From positions 248,001 through 312,000 of the forward strand of contig NZ_JADOTT010000004.1 in NCBI RefSeq assembly GCF_016817355.1: 64,000 nt of DNA. The letters are read 5' to 3'. Source of the stretch: Maricaulis parjimensis (lineage in GTDB: Bacteria; Pseudomonadota; Alphaproteobacteria; Caulobacterales; Maricaulaceae). The first letter of the stretch is position 1, and every line of letters begins with the position of its first letter. This document shows positions 17,460-26,458 of the stretch, piece by piece. Below the pieces are notes generated by a model. The model did not search any database and was not told the origin of the DNA. It saw only the letters and a list, made by a program, of their open reading frames with translations. The position numbers and the translations under genes are program-made.

Positions 17460-19235
17460 CTATTCCGCCGCGACGGCCGCATGTTGACCCGCGCGATACA
17501 GCGTACCCGGACGGGCACCGGTGAGTTGGCCCTTTTCCATCACGACTTCACCGGACACGAGCGTGACGTCATATCCGCGCGCACCCTGCAGGAGACGCTG
17601 ACCGCCGGCGGGCAGGTCCTGCTCCATGTGCGGCGGTTCGGACTGGAGCTGGTCGAGATCAATGACATTGATGTCGGCCTTGAGCCCTTCACGCAGATAG
17701 CCGCGATCCTTCATGCCCAGATAGTCGGCCTGACGGCCGGTCAGCATGTTGACCACGGTGGGCAGGTCCAGCTTGCGGCCGCGTTTGCGGTCGCGAGTCC
17801 AGTGGGTGAGCATGTAGGTCGGCATGGAGGCATCGCACACCGTGCCAACATGGGCACCGCCATCGGACAGGCCGTAAAGCGCTTGGGGGTGCTCCATCAT
17901 CTTGAGCACATTGTCGTAATTGAGCTCGGTGTAATTATAGAGCGGCAGATAGATGAGCTCGTGACCCTCGCGTTCCAGCAGGGTGTCATAGATCATCTCC
18001 ATCAGCGGCACGCCCTTCTCCCGGGCCCGAGCGGCGAGCGAATTTTCCGGCGGCTGTTCATAGTCCGGCGGATCGCCCAGCTGGAAGAATTTCTCCGCCA
18101 CGAACTCGATATGCTCCATCAGGAGATCAGCCAGCGGCGGAACGGACGAGCCTGGTCCGGACAGTTTGTCAGTCTTCTCGGCCAGGACTTTCGCCTTGAA
18201 TTCCGGATCCTTCATCTTCGCGACCCGCTCTTCCAGGGAGAGGTGCGCGATCGTCTTGTAGGTCGGATAGCCCATGAAGGGGTGGAAGGTGCAGTTGAAG
18301 CCCAGGAAGACACCGATGGCGCGCGGCGCGACCTGCATGCGGGCATCCACGCCCTCGGCTTTGAGCTTCTCGGTACGCTCGATCAGTTTAAGCCATTGAT
18401 CCGGCGCGAAATCCCGCTGCATCAGGGAGAAGGAGAAAGGCCGGCCGGACGCCTTGGCGTAGTCGGCGATAATCTCCCATTCCTCGTCGAAATCCTGCTC
18501 GCCCCGCTCCAGATTGAAATCGGAGACAGCCTGAACGACGCCGAAATCGAGCCCGTCAAATGCCTTGGCAATACCGGTGAGTTCCTCGCGCGTGGATTCC
18601 GAGGACGGGGTCCAGTCCCCGTCGGAGGTCTTGTGGACATCGGACCGTCCGGTCGCGAACCCGATCGCACCGGCTTCCAGCGCCTCGCGGGTCAGGCGGC
18701 GCATCTGGGCAATGTCGTCATCATTGGCCGGCTCGGAGAAGACAGCGCGATCACCCATCACATACATGCGCAGCGGATCATGCGGCAGCATGGCCGCGAT
18801 ATCGATCGTGCGCGGGATTTTCGCCAGCGCATCGAGATAGTCGGGGAAGCTTTCCCAGTCCCAGGTCAGGCCTTCATGGAGCGCCGTGCCGGGAATATCC
18901 TCCACGCCTTCCATCAGCTTGATCAGCTTGTCATGGTCGGTCTCGCGGACCGGGGCGAAACCGACGCCGCAATTGCCCATGATGGCCGTGGTGACGCCAT
19001 GATCGATGGAAGGACGCAGCTCGTCATCCCAGCTCGCCTGGCCGTCATAATGCGTGTGAATGTCGATGAAACCCGGCGTGACGATCTTGCCGGTGGCGTC
19101 GATCGTCCGCGCCGCCTCGCCAAGATCCGAACCGATGGCGGCAATGCGCCCGTCCTTGACGGCAATATCCGCGACACGGCCCGGCGCACCGGACCCATCA
19201 TGCAGGATTCCGCCTGTGATTTTCAGATCATACAT
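17460..19235 (-). CDS. Amidohydrolase, N-acyl-D-amino-acid deacylase type (COG3653)
   Basis: Metal-dependent amidohydrolase related to D-aminoacylases, which hydrolyse N-acyl-D-amino acids. The metal motif HTHYDGQ is at about residue 60, and [18 protein letters not shown] and [10 protein letters not shown] are family landmarks; the C-terminal beta-sandwich part has [21 protein letters not shown] stands upstream of the ATG. The 591 residues exceed classic D-aminoacylases (about 480), as seen in the uncharacterised proteobacterial subgroup. The true substrate is open; dipeptides, acyl amino acids and cyclic amides are all candidates. Confidence 0.87.
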   Translation of the reverse strand: MYDLKITGGILHDGSGAPGRVADIAVKDGRIAAIGSDLGEAARTIDATGKIVTPGFIDIHTHYDGQASWDDELRPSIDHGVTTAIMGNCGVGFAPVRETDHDKLIKLMEGVEDIPGTALHEGLTWDWESFPDYLDALAKIPRTIDIAAMLPHDPLRMYVMGDRAVFSEPANDDDIAQMRRLTREALEAGAIGFATGRSDVHKTSDGDWTPSSESTREELTGIAKAFDGLDFGVVQAVSDFNLERGEQDFDEEWEIIADYAKASGRPFSFSLMQRDFAPDQWLKLIERTEKLKAEGVDARMQVAPRAIGVFLGFNCTFHPFMGYPTYKTIAHLSLEERVAKMKDPEFKAKVLAEKTDKLSGPGSSVPPLADLLMEHIEFVAEKFFQLGDPPDYEQPPENSLAARAREKGVPLMEMIYDTLLEREGHELIYLPLYNYTELNYDNVLKMMEHPQALYGLSDGGAHVGTVCDASMPTYMLTHWTRDRKRGRKLDLPTVVNMLTGRQADYLGMKDRGYLREGLKADINVIDLDQLQSEPPHMEQDLPAGGQRLLQGARGYDVTLVSGEVVMEKGQLTGARPGTLYRAGQHAAVAAE

Positions 19236-19288
19236 GGTCTGACCTCCCCGTTCTGGTTGTTATCCCGCACCTCTTTTGGGCGCGTGTT

Positions 19289-20209
19289 TCAGGATGATTT
19301 CACTGTCCGCCAATCGAGCAGCCGGAACAAGCCGACAAGTGCGCTTCCCGCAATCAGGTGCCACAAACTCCACATGCCGGTGATGGCGGCGGCCCCGCCG
19401 AGCCCCTCGAACTGGCTGAGTAGGATGAGCAGGCCAAGACCGGAATTCTGGATCCCGACCTCGAAAGTCAGCGAGCGACGATGCGGTCCATCAAGCCGCA
19501 TCAGCCGGCCGGACAGATTGCCCAGGCCGAAGGCGGCGGCATTATGAATGACGGTGAGCGGGATGATGATGGCGCCGGACAGGACGATGATCGTCCAATT
19601 GGTCGCGGCACCGACCACAATGAGAACGGCTATCCCGATCATGGCGAGCGGCATGAGGACCTGGCGGATCCGCGCCGCCGGCCCGGGAAAGCGCGCCGCC
19701 ACCAGCATGCCGGCCACCAGGGGAATCGCCAGCAGGCCGACCGTCTGCGTGATGAAGGGACCCGGCTGGACATCAAGACGGTCGATTAGGCTTGCGGTCG
19801 GGCCGTAGACCGAGCACCAGACGAAGATCGAGACCGGCGTCAAAACGGCAGAAATGACGCTGGAGATAGCGGTCAAACTCACCGAATAGGCCGTATTTCC
19901 GCGGGAAAACATTGTCAGAAGATTGGAGACATTACCGCCCGGGCAACAGGCGACAACGATCATGCCCAGAGCGATGCTCGCCGGCGGCTGCAACAGGAGA
20001 ATCAGGCCGAGTGTGAGAATCGGCAGGCCCAGAATCTGGGTCAAAACCCCGCCAAGAACCCGACCCGGGGCATTCCGGACGTTCGAAAAATCACTGACAC
20101 GCAAGCCGAGCGCGACGGTGAACATCATGCCGACCAGGATGACCGCCATGGCAAGCCGTGTTTGGTCATCAACTATTACCCTGAGGGAATCGATTTCTTC
20201 CGGGGTCAT
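19289..20209 (-). CDS. Bile acid:sodium symporter (BASS) family transporter
   Basis: Inner-membrane sodium-coupled transporter of the SBF/BASS family, which moves organic anions such as bile acids, pantoate or pyruvate. About nine to ten hydrophobic helices cover the 306 residues, with the conserved CCPGGNVSN turn near residue 88 and GIQNSGLG near 253, both matching the crossover motifs of this fold. ATG 20209 has AGGGCGAGGA upstream. It precedes the amidohydrolase on the same strand by 53 bp, so it might import that enzyme's substrate. Confidence 0.85.
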   Translation of the reverse strand: MTPEEIDSLRVIVDDQTRLAMAVILVGMMFTVALGLRVSDFSNVRNAPGRVLGGVLTQILGLPILTLGLILLLQPPASIALGMIVVACCPGGNVSNLLTMFSRGNTAYSVSLTAISSVISAVLTPVSIFVWCSVYGPTASLIDRLDVQPGPFITQTVGLLAIPLVAGMLVAARFPGPAARIRQVLMPLAMIGIAVLIVVGAATNWTIIVLSGAIIIPLTVIHNAAAFGLGNLSGRLMRLDGPHRRSLTFEVGIQNSGLGLLILLSQFEGLGGAAAITGMWSLWHLIAGSALVGLFRLLDWRTVKSS

Positions 20210-20488
20210 AAATCCTCGCCCTATCAACACGTTATAAATTTTTTTCTTTGAACCATTACGAGCCTAGGTCAGATGCAAATGGTTGTCATTCCAATGAGGG
20301 GCTCGCCAAAACGGTTCGACCATGTATTCTGTCTGGACATTTTTTTATGCGCAGACCCGCCCGATGAGGGCTAGTCTGTTTGAGTAGACCAGATGAGACC
20401 CCGAGGGCCAGGGCCGGGATTTCGTTTGGTTTCGCGTATCAATCCAAAAGGCTACTTGGGCAGTAGCCGTGATTTGGGGGACCTTCGA

Positions 20489-20956
20489 ATGGGTCGGAAA
20501 CGTTTCGATGAAATGTCGTGCGCTATCGCACAAACCCTGAACCAGGTTGGGGACTGGTGGACGCTGCTGATCGTCCGTGACGCCATGAAAGGCGCTCGCC
20601 GTTTTTCAGATTTCCATGAAAGCACGGGAATTGCGAAGAACATCCTGACCGACCGTCTCAACAAGCTTGTCGATAATGGCATCATGGTGCGTGAAGAAGT
20701 CGGCGTCCGCGGCCAGCGTCAGGAATATGTCCTGACCGAGCGCGGCGAAGCTCTCTTCCCGATCCTCATGGCCATGCAGCAATGGGGCGACAAGTGGATC
20801 TATGGCGATGGCGACGTGCCGATCGAGGTCTTCGATAATCGCACCGGAGAAACGCTGGCTCCCATCCAGGTCGCCAATGAAAGCGGCCAGGAAGTCACGC
20901 ACCGCGAACTGGGCTCCCGTGAGCGCAGCTCGGGCTCCATGCGCGAGGCTGGCTAA
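20489..20956 (+). CDS. HxlR-family winged-helix transcriptional regulator
   Basis: Dimeric MarR-like DNA-binding regulator, 155 residues. The HxlR core runs from about residue 12 to 105: the N-terminal CAIAQTLNQVGDWWTLLIVRDA, the recognition-helix region NILTDRLNKL, and the wing YVLTERGEAL. A C-terminal extension follows. ATG 20489 was chosen for its GGGGGA site; upstream in-frame starts would add an untypical basic segment. It is divergent from the BASS gene and lies 112 bp before the beta-helix/diheme pair, both possible targets. The effector is unknown; some HxlR members sense electrophiles. Confidence 0.88.
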   Translation: MGRKRFDEMSCAIAQTLNQVGDWWTLLIVRDAMKGARRFSDFHESTGIAKNILTDRLNKLVDNGIMVREEVGVRGQRQEYVLTERGEALFPILMAMQQWGDKWIYGDGDVPIEVFDNRTGETLAPIQVANESGQEVTHRELGSRERSSGSMREAG

Positions 20957-21006
20957 CCGCCGCCTCACCGCCTGCCCCCGCTTGGCAGACGCTTCCCGAA
21001 TCGACA

Positions 21007-21019
21007 TGAACATTGTTCA
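21007..21019. promoter_or_regulatory. Palindromic operator candidate TGAAC-ATT-GTTCA
   Basis: Perfect 5-bp arms, 3-nt spacer, 49 bp upstream of the beta-helix lipoprotein start. The core GAACATTGTTC is the exact reverse complement of the core at 3765-3775. Confidence 0.6.
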
Positions 21020-21025
21020 CTCCTA

Positions 21026-21054
21026 GTCTGAAGCCCTGTAAAAAGGGCTCAGAC
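21026..21054 (+). promoter_or_regulatory. 5' leader hairpin before the beta-helix gene
   Basis: GTCTG-A-AGCCCT / AGGGCT-CAGAC: an 11-bp stem with one bulged A and a 6-nt loop (GTAAAA). It ends one base before the GGGGAG ribosome site, so its folding could affect translation or protect the transcript. It lacks the T-run of a terminator. Confidence 0.5.
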
Positions 21055-21068
21055 GGGGAGAGTTGATT

Positions 21069-22319
21069 GTGAACACGCACCACGCCATGTGGGCACTGGC
21101 CGGGTTCAGCCTGGCCGGAATGGCCCTCACCGGATGCGGCGGTCCTGCCGAGCGGGACCTCGCCAGCGCCGACCGCGATTACCAGAGCCAGTTGATCGAA
21201 CAACTCATCGACGCGCAGCCGGGCGATGTGATCGAGATTCCCGAAGGCGTGTTCGCCTTCGACCGCTCGCTCAGCCTGACGGTGGACGGCGTGACAATTC
21301 GTGGCCAGGGCGCAGACCGCACCATTCTCTCCTTCCAGGACCAGGCCCAGGGCGCTGAAGGCCTGCTGGTGACCGCCAGCGATTTCACCATTGAGAACCT
21401 CGCGATCGAAGACACGGTCGGCGATGGGCTGAAAGTGAATGAGGGCGAGAACATCATCATCCGCGGCGTGCGTGTGGAATGGACGAATGGTCCGGACACG
21501 AATAACGGCGCCTATGGCATCTACCCGGTGCAGACGACGAATGTGCTGGTCGAGAATTCCATCGCCATCGGTGCTGCCGATGCCGGCATTTATGTGGGCC
21601 AGTCCCGCAATGTTGTGGTCCGCCGGAACCGGGCGGAACGCAATGTCGCCGGTATCGAGATCGAGAACACGATCGGAGCGGACGTCTATGAGAATGTCGC
21701 CACCGAAAACACCGGCGGCATCCTGGTCTTCAACATGCCCAACCTGCCCCAGCCGGGCTATTGGACGCGCGTCTACAACAATCACGTCTTTGCCAACAAT
21801 ACCGGCAATTTCGGCCATGAAGGCACGCCGGTCGCCTCGATCCCGGCCGGATCGGGCATTGTCGTGAACTCCAATGACCAGGTCGAGATTTTCGACAATC
21901 AGATCGCCGACAACCGGACCGCCAACATCATCATCTCCTCGCTCCACTCCACGGGCTATTCCGACTACGCCGTGCAGGAGGATTTCGATCCTTATCCCGA
22001 AGGCATCCATATCCATGGCAATGCCTTCTCCGGCGGTGGCAATAATCCGGACGGTCTGGATCTGCAGGGCCTGAAGCTTGTCGTCGCCGGCCCGCTCGGC
22101 CGAATGCCCGACGTTTTGTGGGACGGGTATTATGACGCGGAGAAAATGGTCGATGGTGAAATGCCGGCCGAACTCCGTATCTGCCTCGACAATGGCGAGG
22201 CCGGACTGGTCAATGCGGACGGCCCAAACAGCTATGCCAATCCGTCCGTGGTGACGGATGAACACCAATGCTCACTGCCGCCCCTGCCCGCCGTGGACCT
22301 GCCGCTCGCGGCTGAATGA
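21069..22319 (+). CDS. Parallel beta-helix repeat lipoprotein (TIGR03805-type)
   Basis: Predicted lipoprotein with a right-handed parallel beta-helix. The signal peptide ends in a lipobox (ALTGC, Cys at about residue 23). Repeats such as ITNVLVENSIAIGAADAGIYVG-like turns with many Asn and Gly follow, then a distinct C-terminal part. GTG 21069 was chosen because GGGGAG is 8 bases upstream; a TTG six bases earlier would be too close. The family is known to occur beside a diheme cytochrome gene, as it does here with an ATGA overlap. Polysaccharide or surface-polymer binding is a guess; enzymatic activity is undefined. Confidence 0.85.
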   Translation: MNTHHAMWALAGFSLAGMALTGCGGPAERDLASADRDYQSQLIEQLIDAQPGDVIEIPEGVFAFDRSLSLTVDGVTIRGQGADRTILSFQDQAQGAEGLLVTASDFTIENLAIEDTVGDGLKVNEGENIIIRGVRVEWTNGPDTNNGAYGIYPVQTTNVLVENSIAIGAADAGIYVGQSRNVVVRRNRAERNVAGIEIENTIGADVYENVATENTGGILVFNMPNLPQPGYWTRVYNNHVFANNTGNFGHEGTPVASIPAGSGIVVNSNDQVEIFDNQIADNRTANIIISSLHSTGYSDYAVQEDFDPYPEGIHIHGNAFSGGGNNPDGLDLQGLKLVVAGPLGRMPDVLWDGYYDAEKMVDGEMPAELRICLDNGEAGLVNADGPNSYANPSVVTDEHQCSLPPLPAVDLPLAAE

Positions 22320-23449
22320 TCATGCGGTTCGGACTGATCGCGCTGTCCCTGTTGCTGGCCGCCTGTGGCGGCCCGCGCACGGCGACACCCAGCTTCATCG
22401 CAGAAGGCAATCCGCCCCTGCTGAGCGATTGGGGCATGATGGTCTCGGACGGAGCAAGCCTGACCCTGTCGGAGGGCGTCCTGCCCTATGACCTCAACAC
22501 GCCGCTCTTCTCCGACTACGCACACAAGCAACGCACGATCTGGATGCCCGAGGGGGTCAGCGCGGAATATCGCGAGGGAGACGTCCTGGACTTTCCGGTC
22601 GGCACGGTGATCACCAAAACCTTCTACTATCCGCGCGGTGAAACGCCGGGCGAAGTTCTGCAAACCACGTCACGGGCGCCGGGGTGGCGACCGGACGGTC
22701 TGGATCTCGCTGACATCCATCTGGTGGAGACCCGGGTTCTTGTTCACCGGGAAACTGGCTGGCTGGCCCTGCCCTATGTCTGGAATGACGCGCAGACGGA
22801 TGCCGAGCTCCGCCGCGCCGGCGATCTGCAGCATTTCACCCTGGTCAGCGAGGATGGCGAGCGCCAGGCCCTGCCCTATGCCGTGCCCAATGCTAATCAG
22901 TGTGCCGGCTGCCATGCCATCAACAACACGACGCGCCAGATCCAGCCGATCGGCCCGGCAGCACGGCATATCAATCGTGACTACGATTATGGTACCGGCA
23001 CGCAGAACCAGCTCATCGCGCTGGTGAATGCCGGCTATCTGGACGGACACCCTGATCTAGCGGACACGCCGCAAGCGGCCGTCTATACGGATCCGGATGC
23101 ACCGCTGAATGACCGGGCCCGCTCCTATCTCGACATCAATTGCGCGCATTGCCACAACCCGGTTGGCCCGGCGGACACATCCGGCCTGCACCTCAATGCC
23201 GACGCGCCGGAGGGCCCCAATCTGGGCCTGTGCAAACTGCCGATTGCGGCGGGGGGCGGAACCGGCGGACGGCGCTTCGGCATTCAGCCGGGACATCCTG
23301 AAGAATCCATCCTGGTCTACCGGCTGGAAATCAATGATCCCGGCTCGATGATGCCGGAGCTGGGACGCAGCGTCCGGCATGAGGAAGGCATCGCCCTGAT
23401 CACTGACTGGATTGCCCGTATGGAGACGCAGTGCGGCAGTGACGGCTAG
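22316..23449 (+). CDS. Diheme c-type cytochrome lipoprotein (SO2930/HNE_0200 family, TIGR03806)
   Basis: Periplasmic lipoprotein that should bind two c-type hemes. It has a lipobox (LLLAAC) and two heme motifs, CAGCH near residue 200 and CAHCH near residue 277, with HPEESILVYRLE before a possible distal ligand region. The start overlaps the stop of the beta-helix gene (ATGA), so translation is coupled. The function of the family is unknown; electron transfer during oxidation of a sugar or lipid substrate has been supposed. The ccm genes near 37-40 kb would supply heme attachment. Confidence 0.88.
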   Translation: MIMRFGLIALSLLLAACGGPRTATPSFIAEGNPPLLSDWGMMVSDGASLTLSEGVLPYDLNTPLFSDYAHKQRTIWMPEGVSAEYREGDVLDFPVGTVITKTFYYPRGETPGEVLQTTSRAPGWRPDGLDLADIHLVETRVLVHRETGWLALPYVWNDAQTDAELRRAGDLQHFTLVSEDGERQALPYAVPNANQCAGCHAINNTTRQIQPIGPAARHINRDYDYGTGTQNQLIALVNAGYLDGHPDLADTPQAAVYTDPDAPLNDRARSYLDINCAHCHNPVGPADTSGLHLNADAPEGPNLGLCKLPIAAGGGTGGRRFGIQPGHPEESILVYRLEINDPGSMMPELGRSVRHEEGIALITDWIARMETQCGSDG

Positions 23450-23581
23450 TCCTCGCCTGTCACGCGAATTTCTCAATTTTCTTCATTGAGCAGGCGAAGT
23501 CTTTGCCGTAGCGTTCCGCCTCCGGACCCAAAACAGAACAACCGGTCCGGACTTCCAAACCACATTTCCAAGGGGGAAATC

Positions 23582-23896
23582 ATGATTGTCACGACAATGG
23601 CGATGGCCATTCTGCTGCAAGGCTCCGCAGCCGATATCCTGGTCGAGAATGCGCTGGAAATCTCGACCAGCGCCGGCTCCTACATCACCTATTTTAATGA
23701 AGACGGTACGTACACGACCACGATTGGCGTGGAAGGCACCTGGTGGCTGGAGGGCTCCGACCTGTGCGTCCAGCGCTCCACGGGCGAAGGCGGCTGCCAG
23801 CCCCTGCAGGAAGGCCTGGGCCTGGGTGACACCTGGGACGCGGAAAACCCGACCATGGGTGTGACCGTCACCTACACGATCGTGCCGCGCGGCTGA
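23582..23896 (+). CDS. Small exported protein, unknown function
   Basis: Not recognised. A 104-residue protein with a short hydrophobic N-terminus (MIVTTMAMAILLQGSAAD) that could be a signal peptide, then a beta-rich acidic part with two cysteines (LCVQRS, GGCQPL). AAGGGGGAAA is placed correctly before ATG 23582. It is a monocistronic gene ending at a strong hairpin shared with the converging gene. Confidence 0.7.
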   Translation: MIVTTMAMAILLQGSAADILVENALEISTSAGSYITYFNEDGTYTTTIGVEGTWWLEGSDLCVQRSTGEGGCQPLQEGLGLGDTWDAENPTMGVTVTYTIVPRG

Positions 23897-23908
23897 TCCG
23901 GATTTCCA

Positions 23909-23932
23909 ACGGGCGGACCGGTGTCCGCCCGT
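23909..23932. terminator. Bidirectional terminator hairpin
   Basis: Perfect 10-bp stem ACGGGCGGAC/GTCCGCCCGT with a CGGT tetraloop, between two convergent stop codons. It touches the stop of the minus-strand gene. No long T-run is present, so strength is uncertain. Confidence 0.65.
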
Positions 23933-24495
23933 CATTCCTCAAAGCGTACAGCCTCGCCCCGATCCACGACGAACCAGTCCGTTCCGGGATAGCGGCGCTC
24001 AATCGTCCAGCGATACCCGTCCGGCCCGTGGCGCGTTCTGACCCGCGCCTCAAACGCCCCGAACGGATCCTCTCCCTCAAACGCTTCGTCATACCCGCCC
24101 GCGACGATTTCAATACGGCGGCGGGTTTGCGACCAGACCTGTCCGTTGGCCGCATACCAATGCTGAACCAGCTCACCGGTTTCAGGGTCCTGCGTCCGTG
24201 TCAGCTCCCCAAAAAAGCGACCTGTCCCGGCTTCACGCCAGACCGTTCGGATGCCTTGCCCATCCAGCACCGGGCGGGTGTCGACAAGAAAGTCGAGCTC
24301 CACACTCTGGCCCGGTCCCCTCATCACCCAATTGGTCACCGCAAAGCGCCCCGTTTCAGGCGTCATGAGGTCAGACAGGTTCCAGGAAACCGGCTCGGAA
24401 AGCTCGGAATCGGTCGTTTGCGCACTGGCTGAGACCGGTGCCAAACAGCAGGCTGCCAGAAGGCAAGCCGCAAAAGCCCGCGAGGATCTATTCAC
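23932..24495 (-). CDS. Exported protein of unknown function
   Basis: Not recognised. A 187-residue protein with a clear signal peptide (FAACLLAACCLAPVSASAQ) and a soluble domain rich in Arg, Trp and Glu (TVWREAGTGRFFGELTR, WTIERRYPGTDWFVV). GTG 24495 lies 8 bp inside the upstream M28 peptidase gene, suggesting coupled translation. The longer reading from 24564 would put a basic tail before the signal peptide, so the GTG start is preferred. Confidence 0.7.
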   Translation of the reverse strand: MNRSSRAFAACLLAACCLAPVSASAQTTDSELSEPVSWNLSDLMTPETGRFAVTNWVMRGPGQSVELDFLVDTRPVLDGQGIRTVWREAGTGRFFGELTRTQDPETGELVQHWYAANGQVWSQTRRRIEIVAGGYDEAFEGEDPFGAFEARVRTRHGPDGYRWTIERRYPGTDWFVVDRGEAVRFEE

Positions 24496-25858
24496 CGAAC
24501 GACCCCGCCGGCCCCGGGAAGACGACCGGGGTTTCCGAACCGTCCAGCGCCACTGCTGACACACCGAAATAGTAATTGTCGATCACCACATTCTCGAGCG
24601 TGAAGCTGTCGACCCGGCCAACAAAACGGCTCCACTGCCATTGCGGCTGGTCCGTCAGGCGCCAGTAGATGCGATAGCCGGCGAGGTTTTCGGCGGCTTC
24701 GCCGCTGGCCGCGGTCCAGCTTAGCGTCGTGGACGGCTGCACCGCCCCCTCGATCGTCACATCAGATGGGAATGGCGGCGCCCCTGCCATCTGCGCCATC
24801 ACGGCGACATTCAGCGAGGTCAGACGCGCCGCATGATCGAAATCGACCCCGTCGAGCGTATCCCCGAAAGGACGGCCGTCCTCGGTGCGCAAATCTTGGT
24901 GCTGGCGATCATAATGCTCATTGGTCTCCATGATCCGCACGCCCGGAATGCCCACGGCATTGAAGGGGCGGTGGTGACCGCCGCGTCCGAACCGGTCGAG
25001 GCGGTAGACCATCATCACATCAAGATTGGGGATGTATTGATCGGCTGTGCGGTCCACGAAACGCGCCAGATTGCGGGACGGGCTGTCGACCTCACCACCC
25101 GTGAAGCGGCGGATGCGCGCCTCTTCCGGCGTTTCCACATCGCGTGTCCCCTCGGAAAACACCCGGGCCGTCGTATTGTTCGTGACGCCATTAATGCCCG
25201 AGATATTCCCGATCATGTCATTATTGAGCACGCCCTTGATGCGCCAGCCCTCTTCCAAGGCATGGGCCGCCACGATCTGGCCGCCGAACAGGCCCTGCTC
25301 TTCCCCGGACAGGCCAGCATAGATGATCGACCCATCGAACTCGTGCTGCGAAAGGACACGCGCGGCCTCTATCACACCGGCCATGCCGGAAGCATTGTCG
25401 TTCGCGCCGGGGCTGTCGGATGTTCCGTCAAGCGGATCCGTGACCCGGCTGTCGATATCGCCCGACATCATGACATAGCGGTTCGGATCGATCCGGCCGC
25501 GCTGAATGGCAATGACGGAGACAACTTCAGTCGGCTCGGGGATGCGGCGCTCACCGGAGATCGTGTCAGAGACATACATGACTTCCAGGCAGCCACCGCA
25601 TTCCGCGGAAATGCGCTCGAATTCGTCAAAGATCCAGCGCCGGGCCGCACCGATGCCGCGCGTGTCACTTTCCGTTTCCGATAGCGTGTGACGCGTGCCG
25701 AATTCCACCAGGGTCCGGATATCCGCTTCGATCCGGTCCGCGGACACCGCTGCCACGTAATCATGCACGGCGAGGACCTCCGATGGCGGAGCCTGGGTCT
25801 GGGCCAGGGCCGGTGCCGACAGACAGGCCAGAAGGGCCGGAGCAAAAAGATGACGCAT
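24488..25858 (-). CDS. Exported M28-family metallopeptidase
   Basis: Secreted aminopeptidase-type M28 protein, 456 residues, with a signal peptide (to about residue 20) and a C-terminal fibronectin-like beta domain (TTLSWTAASGE onward). Zinc-site landmarks: GANDNASG (bridging Asp), GEEQGL (catalytic Glu), LNNDMIGN (Asp) and GRGGHHRPF (His). The first ligand, normally His in a GHxDS motif, is Asp in SGDIDSR. A CGGC pair near residue 93 may form a disulfide. GGGGAG precedes ATG 25858. It is translationally coupled to the small exported protein after it. Confidence 0.87.
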   Translation of the reverse strand: MRHLFAPALLACLSAPALAQTQAPPSEVLAVHDYVAAVSADRIEADIRTLVEFGTRHTLSETESDTRGIGAARRWIFDEFERISAECGGCLEVMYVSDTISGERRIPEPTEVVSVIAIQRGRIDPNRYVMMSGDIDSRVTDPLDGTSDSPGANDNASGMAGVIEAARVLSQHEFDGSIIYAGLSGEEQGLFGGQIVAAHALEEGWRIKGVLNNDMIGNISGINGVTNNTTARVFSEGTRDVETPEEARIRRFTGGEVDSPSRNLARFVDRTADQYIPNLDVMMVYRLDRFGRGGHHRPFNAVGIPGVRIMETNEHYDRQHQDLRTEDGRPFGDTLDGVDFDHAARLTSLNVAVMAQMAGAPPFPSDVTIEGAVQPSTTLSWTAASGEAAENLAGYRIYWRLTDQPQWQWSRFVGRVDSFTLENVVIDNYYFGVSAVALDGSETPVVFPGPAGSFGE

Positions 25859-26028
25859 CACGAGACTCCCCAATTGAGCTAACCGGAGTGTGGGCCGACA
25901 GAGAGCGAGGTCAAGGCGCAGACTGTGCCTGCCTGCGAGGAGTTTTCCCCAACAACCACGTTATGGCGCTTGCTTTTTCGCCGCACACGGGAACACAGTA
26001 ATCCTGCAATTCAACATGGGGGGAGCAT

Positions 26029-26382
26029 ATGGGCTTCGTCGACGCCGTAAAAAGCGGCTTTTCCAACTACGTGAATTTCCAGGGCCGCGCCCGCCGGAGC
26101 GAGTACTGGTTCTGGATCCTGTTCACCTTCCTGCTTGGCGTTGTGGCCGGCATTATTGACGGAATTATCGGCACCTATCTTCTGGGCGGCCTGGCCACGC
26201 TGGCCACCATCCTGCCGAGTATTGCCATGGGTGTCCGCCGCCTGCACGACACAGGCCGGTCTGGTTTCTGGATGTTCATTGCGCTGATCCCGCTGGTCGG
26301 TGCGATCGTGCTGATCATCTTCTATGTCGGCGACAGCGAGTCCGGCTCCAACAAATACGGTCCCAATCCGAAAGGGGCCTAG
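26029..26382 (+). CDS. DUF805 family membrane protein
   Basis: Small inner-membrane protein of the DUF805 (YhaH/YhaI-like) family, function unknown. The 117 residues include the family landmarks FQGRARRSEYWFWILF near residue 17 and RRLHDTGRSGFW near 69, with three to four membrane helices and the conserved tail NKYGPNP. GGGGGGAGC stands directly before the ATG. It ends at a strong terminator shared with the convergent acyl-CoA operon. Confidence 0.9.
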   Translation: MGFVDAVKSGFSNYVNFQGRARRSEYWFWILFTFLLGVVAGIIDGIIGTYLLGGLATLATILPSIAMGVRRLHDTGRSGFWMFIALIPLVGAIVLIIFYVGDSESGSNKYGPNPKGA

Positions 26383-26405
26383 GCGCACCCCGCCAACAAA
26401 AAGAA

Positions 26406-26436
26406 AGGGCGGCCCTGCGGGACCGCCCTATTTTTT
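26406..26436. terminator. Bidirectional intrinsic terminator
   Basis: Stem AGGGCGG-CCC / GGG-(A)-CCGCCCT with a short loop and one bulge, followed by TTTTTT at 26431-26436 and preceded by an A-rich run. It closes the DUF805 gene and the eight-gene minus-strand operon. Confidence 0.85.
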
Positions 26437-26458
26437 GTGTCTGGTTTCCTGATCGGGA

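Noticed and set aside
17451-19547. Plus-strand 698-residue open frame
   Set aside because: Antisense to the amidohydrolase gene, with no recognisable motifs.
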